From: Bacteroidota bacterium | Lineage (GTDB): Bacteria > Bacteroidota > Bacteroidia > Flavobacteriales > Flavobacteriaceae | Length of the DNA stretch: 6,398 nucleotides | Direction: 5' to 3' | Assembly: GCA_023457535.1 (NCBI GenBank) | Contig: JAEWLN010000180.1 | Span: forward strand, 1 to 6,398 | Part shown: positions 5,784 to 6,398 of the stretch, in pieces | How the letters are laid out: every line of letters begins with the position of its first letter | Numbering within the stretch: position 1 is the stretch's first letter | Notes under the pieces: generated by a model | The model's input: the letters and a program-made list of their open reading frames with translations, nothing else | What the model was told of the DNA's origin: nothing | Database searches by the model: none | Position numbers and translations under genes: made by a program

Positions 5784-6398
5784 ATGAGAAACATTACGCT
5801 CATTCCAAAAAATATCGCTTACCTCTTTTGGTGTCTGGCGTTTTTTGCGGGGCTTGAAGTTCACGCGCAATGTCCCACCGTTATTGACCCTACCCAGTCC
5901 TTTTGCGACATCAATTCGCCAACGGTTGCAAATCTTTCGGCAACCAACAATGGAGGGGGAGTCGTTTGGTATGCCAACGCAACGGGCGGCACTCCGCTGT
6001 CCAATGCAACCGGGTTGGTCAATGGCGAGGATTATTACGCCGACAGCGCAGCCGGATGTGGAACGCGGCAGTTGGTAACCGTTACGATTTACAGTGCGCC
6101 ACTGGGACTGAATTTTCAAGGGGTTTGCGTTGATATTGCGTCCAACGCCACGATTTCTGACCTGCAGGCAACCGGGAACAATGTACAGTGGTATTCGGTC
6201 TCTACGGGCGGATCGCCCTTGTCGCCGACAACCGTTCTCAACGACAACACCATTTATTACGCCTCGCAAACCAATCCCGACACCGGCTGCCAGACCTCGC
6301 GTTTGTCTGTATTTGTCAACGTAGGCGTGGTGCCGGTTCCTACCGGAAATCCGGTTCAGCAGTTTTGTCTTACGCCCGGTTTTACACCTACCGTAGCC
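5784..6398 (+). CDS. Secreted Ig-like repeat protein, N-terminal part (runs off the window)
   Basis: The reading frame is open from the start codon to the last base, giving the first 205 residues with no stop. Residues 1-28 are a signal peptide (IAYLFWCLAFFAGL core, cut at VHA/Q29). Cys30 follows Gln, so this is not a lipobox. The mature part is a chain of bacterial Ig-like units of about 74-80 residues: unit 1 at about 38-102, unit 2 at about 112-180, and unit 3 starting at 192 and cut by the edge. Each unit has an F/V-C near its start (C41, C115, C195), a VWY/QWY strand (W62, W136), TGG-x-PL, a YYA strand and a late cysteine (C92, C169) that may pair with the first. The pattern is typical of large flavobacterial surface proteins that end in a gliding-motility-associated/T9SS type B C-terminal domain. 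That end is outside this window, so the export route is inferred. An ATG at 5778 is in frame two codons upstream; 5784 gives the more usual basic start (MRN). Confidence 0.85.
   Translation, partial: MRNITLIPKNIAYLFWCLAFFAGLEVHAQCPTVIDPTQSFCDINSPTVANLSATNNGGGVVWYANATGGTPLSNATGLVNGEDYYADSAAGCGTRQLVTVTIYSAPLGLNFQGVCVDIASNATISDLQATGNNVQWYSVSTGGSPLSPTTVLNDNTIYYASQTNPDTGCQTSRLSVFVNVGVVPVPTGNPVQQFCLTPGFTPTVA
5895..6398 (+). repeat. Tandem Ig-like domain repeats (protein level)
   Basis: Two full units (about 5895-6089 and 6117-6323) and the start of a third (6357 onward) share the order Q-x-x-C, N/S-x-T-V/I-x-x-L-x-A-T, G-x-x-V-x-W-Y, TGG-x-PL, YYA, GC-x-T. Spacing between the leading cysteines is 74 and then 80 residues. 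Similarity is clear in protein but not in DNA, so the repeats are old. Confidence 0.75.

Noticed and set aside
5621..5803. A 60-residue minus-strand frame before the Ig-repeat gene.
   Set aside because: It overlaps the start of the real gene, has no signal peptide or motif, and its composition looks random.

Overview
This window looks like ordinary chromosomal DNA from a Flavobacterium-like member of the Bacteroidetes. The support is: promoter -7 boxes of the TAnnTTTG type ahead of genes, no Shine-Dalgarno sequences, a type IX secretion (T9SS) C-terminal sorting domain, a flavobacterial-style MnmA with a linker insertion, and a signal-peptide set that always leaves glutamine at +1. The coding DNA is visibly richer in G and C than that of well-known low-GC flavobacteria such as F. 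johnsoniae, while the spacers are AT-rich. This suggests one of the higher-GC lineages of the family. The species cannot be named from the sequence alone.

Layout, all genes on the + strand: (1) an AT-rich leader with a promoter at about 238-245; (2) a secreted MORN/YwqK-type repeat protein at 271-1023; (3) a 227-base spacer with a promoter at 1190-1197; (4) mnmA, the tRNA 2-thiouridylase, at 1251-2438; (5) a 78-base spacer with a probable promoter; (6) a secreted S8 (subtilisin) protease with a T9SS type A sorting domain at 2517-4124; (7) a FabK/nitronate monooxygenase-family flavoprotein at 4138-5082; (8) a small secreted protein of unknown function at 5094-5519; (9) a clear Rho-independent terminator at 5534-5556; (10) a spacer with a possible promoter; (11) the first 205 residues of a large secreted protein built from Ig-like repeats, which runs off the right edge.

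Genes 6 to 8 are separated by only 13 and 11 bases and end at the terminator, so they probably form one transcription unit. Their products act in different places (cell surface, cytoplasm, envelope), and no shared pathway is evident. mnmA is a housekeeping tRNA-modification gene with its own promoter. The four exported proteins all have a Sec signal peptide cut before Gln, fitting the Bacteroidetes 'Q-rule'.

I did not find a CRISPR array, insertion sequence, tRNA, rRNA or phage gene, nor a convincing new biological system. The points most worth a second look are the shared Q+1 cleavage sites, the protease/flavoprotein/small-protein unit and its unknown third member, the ambiguous identity of the flavoprotein, and the truncated repeat protein at the right edge.
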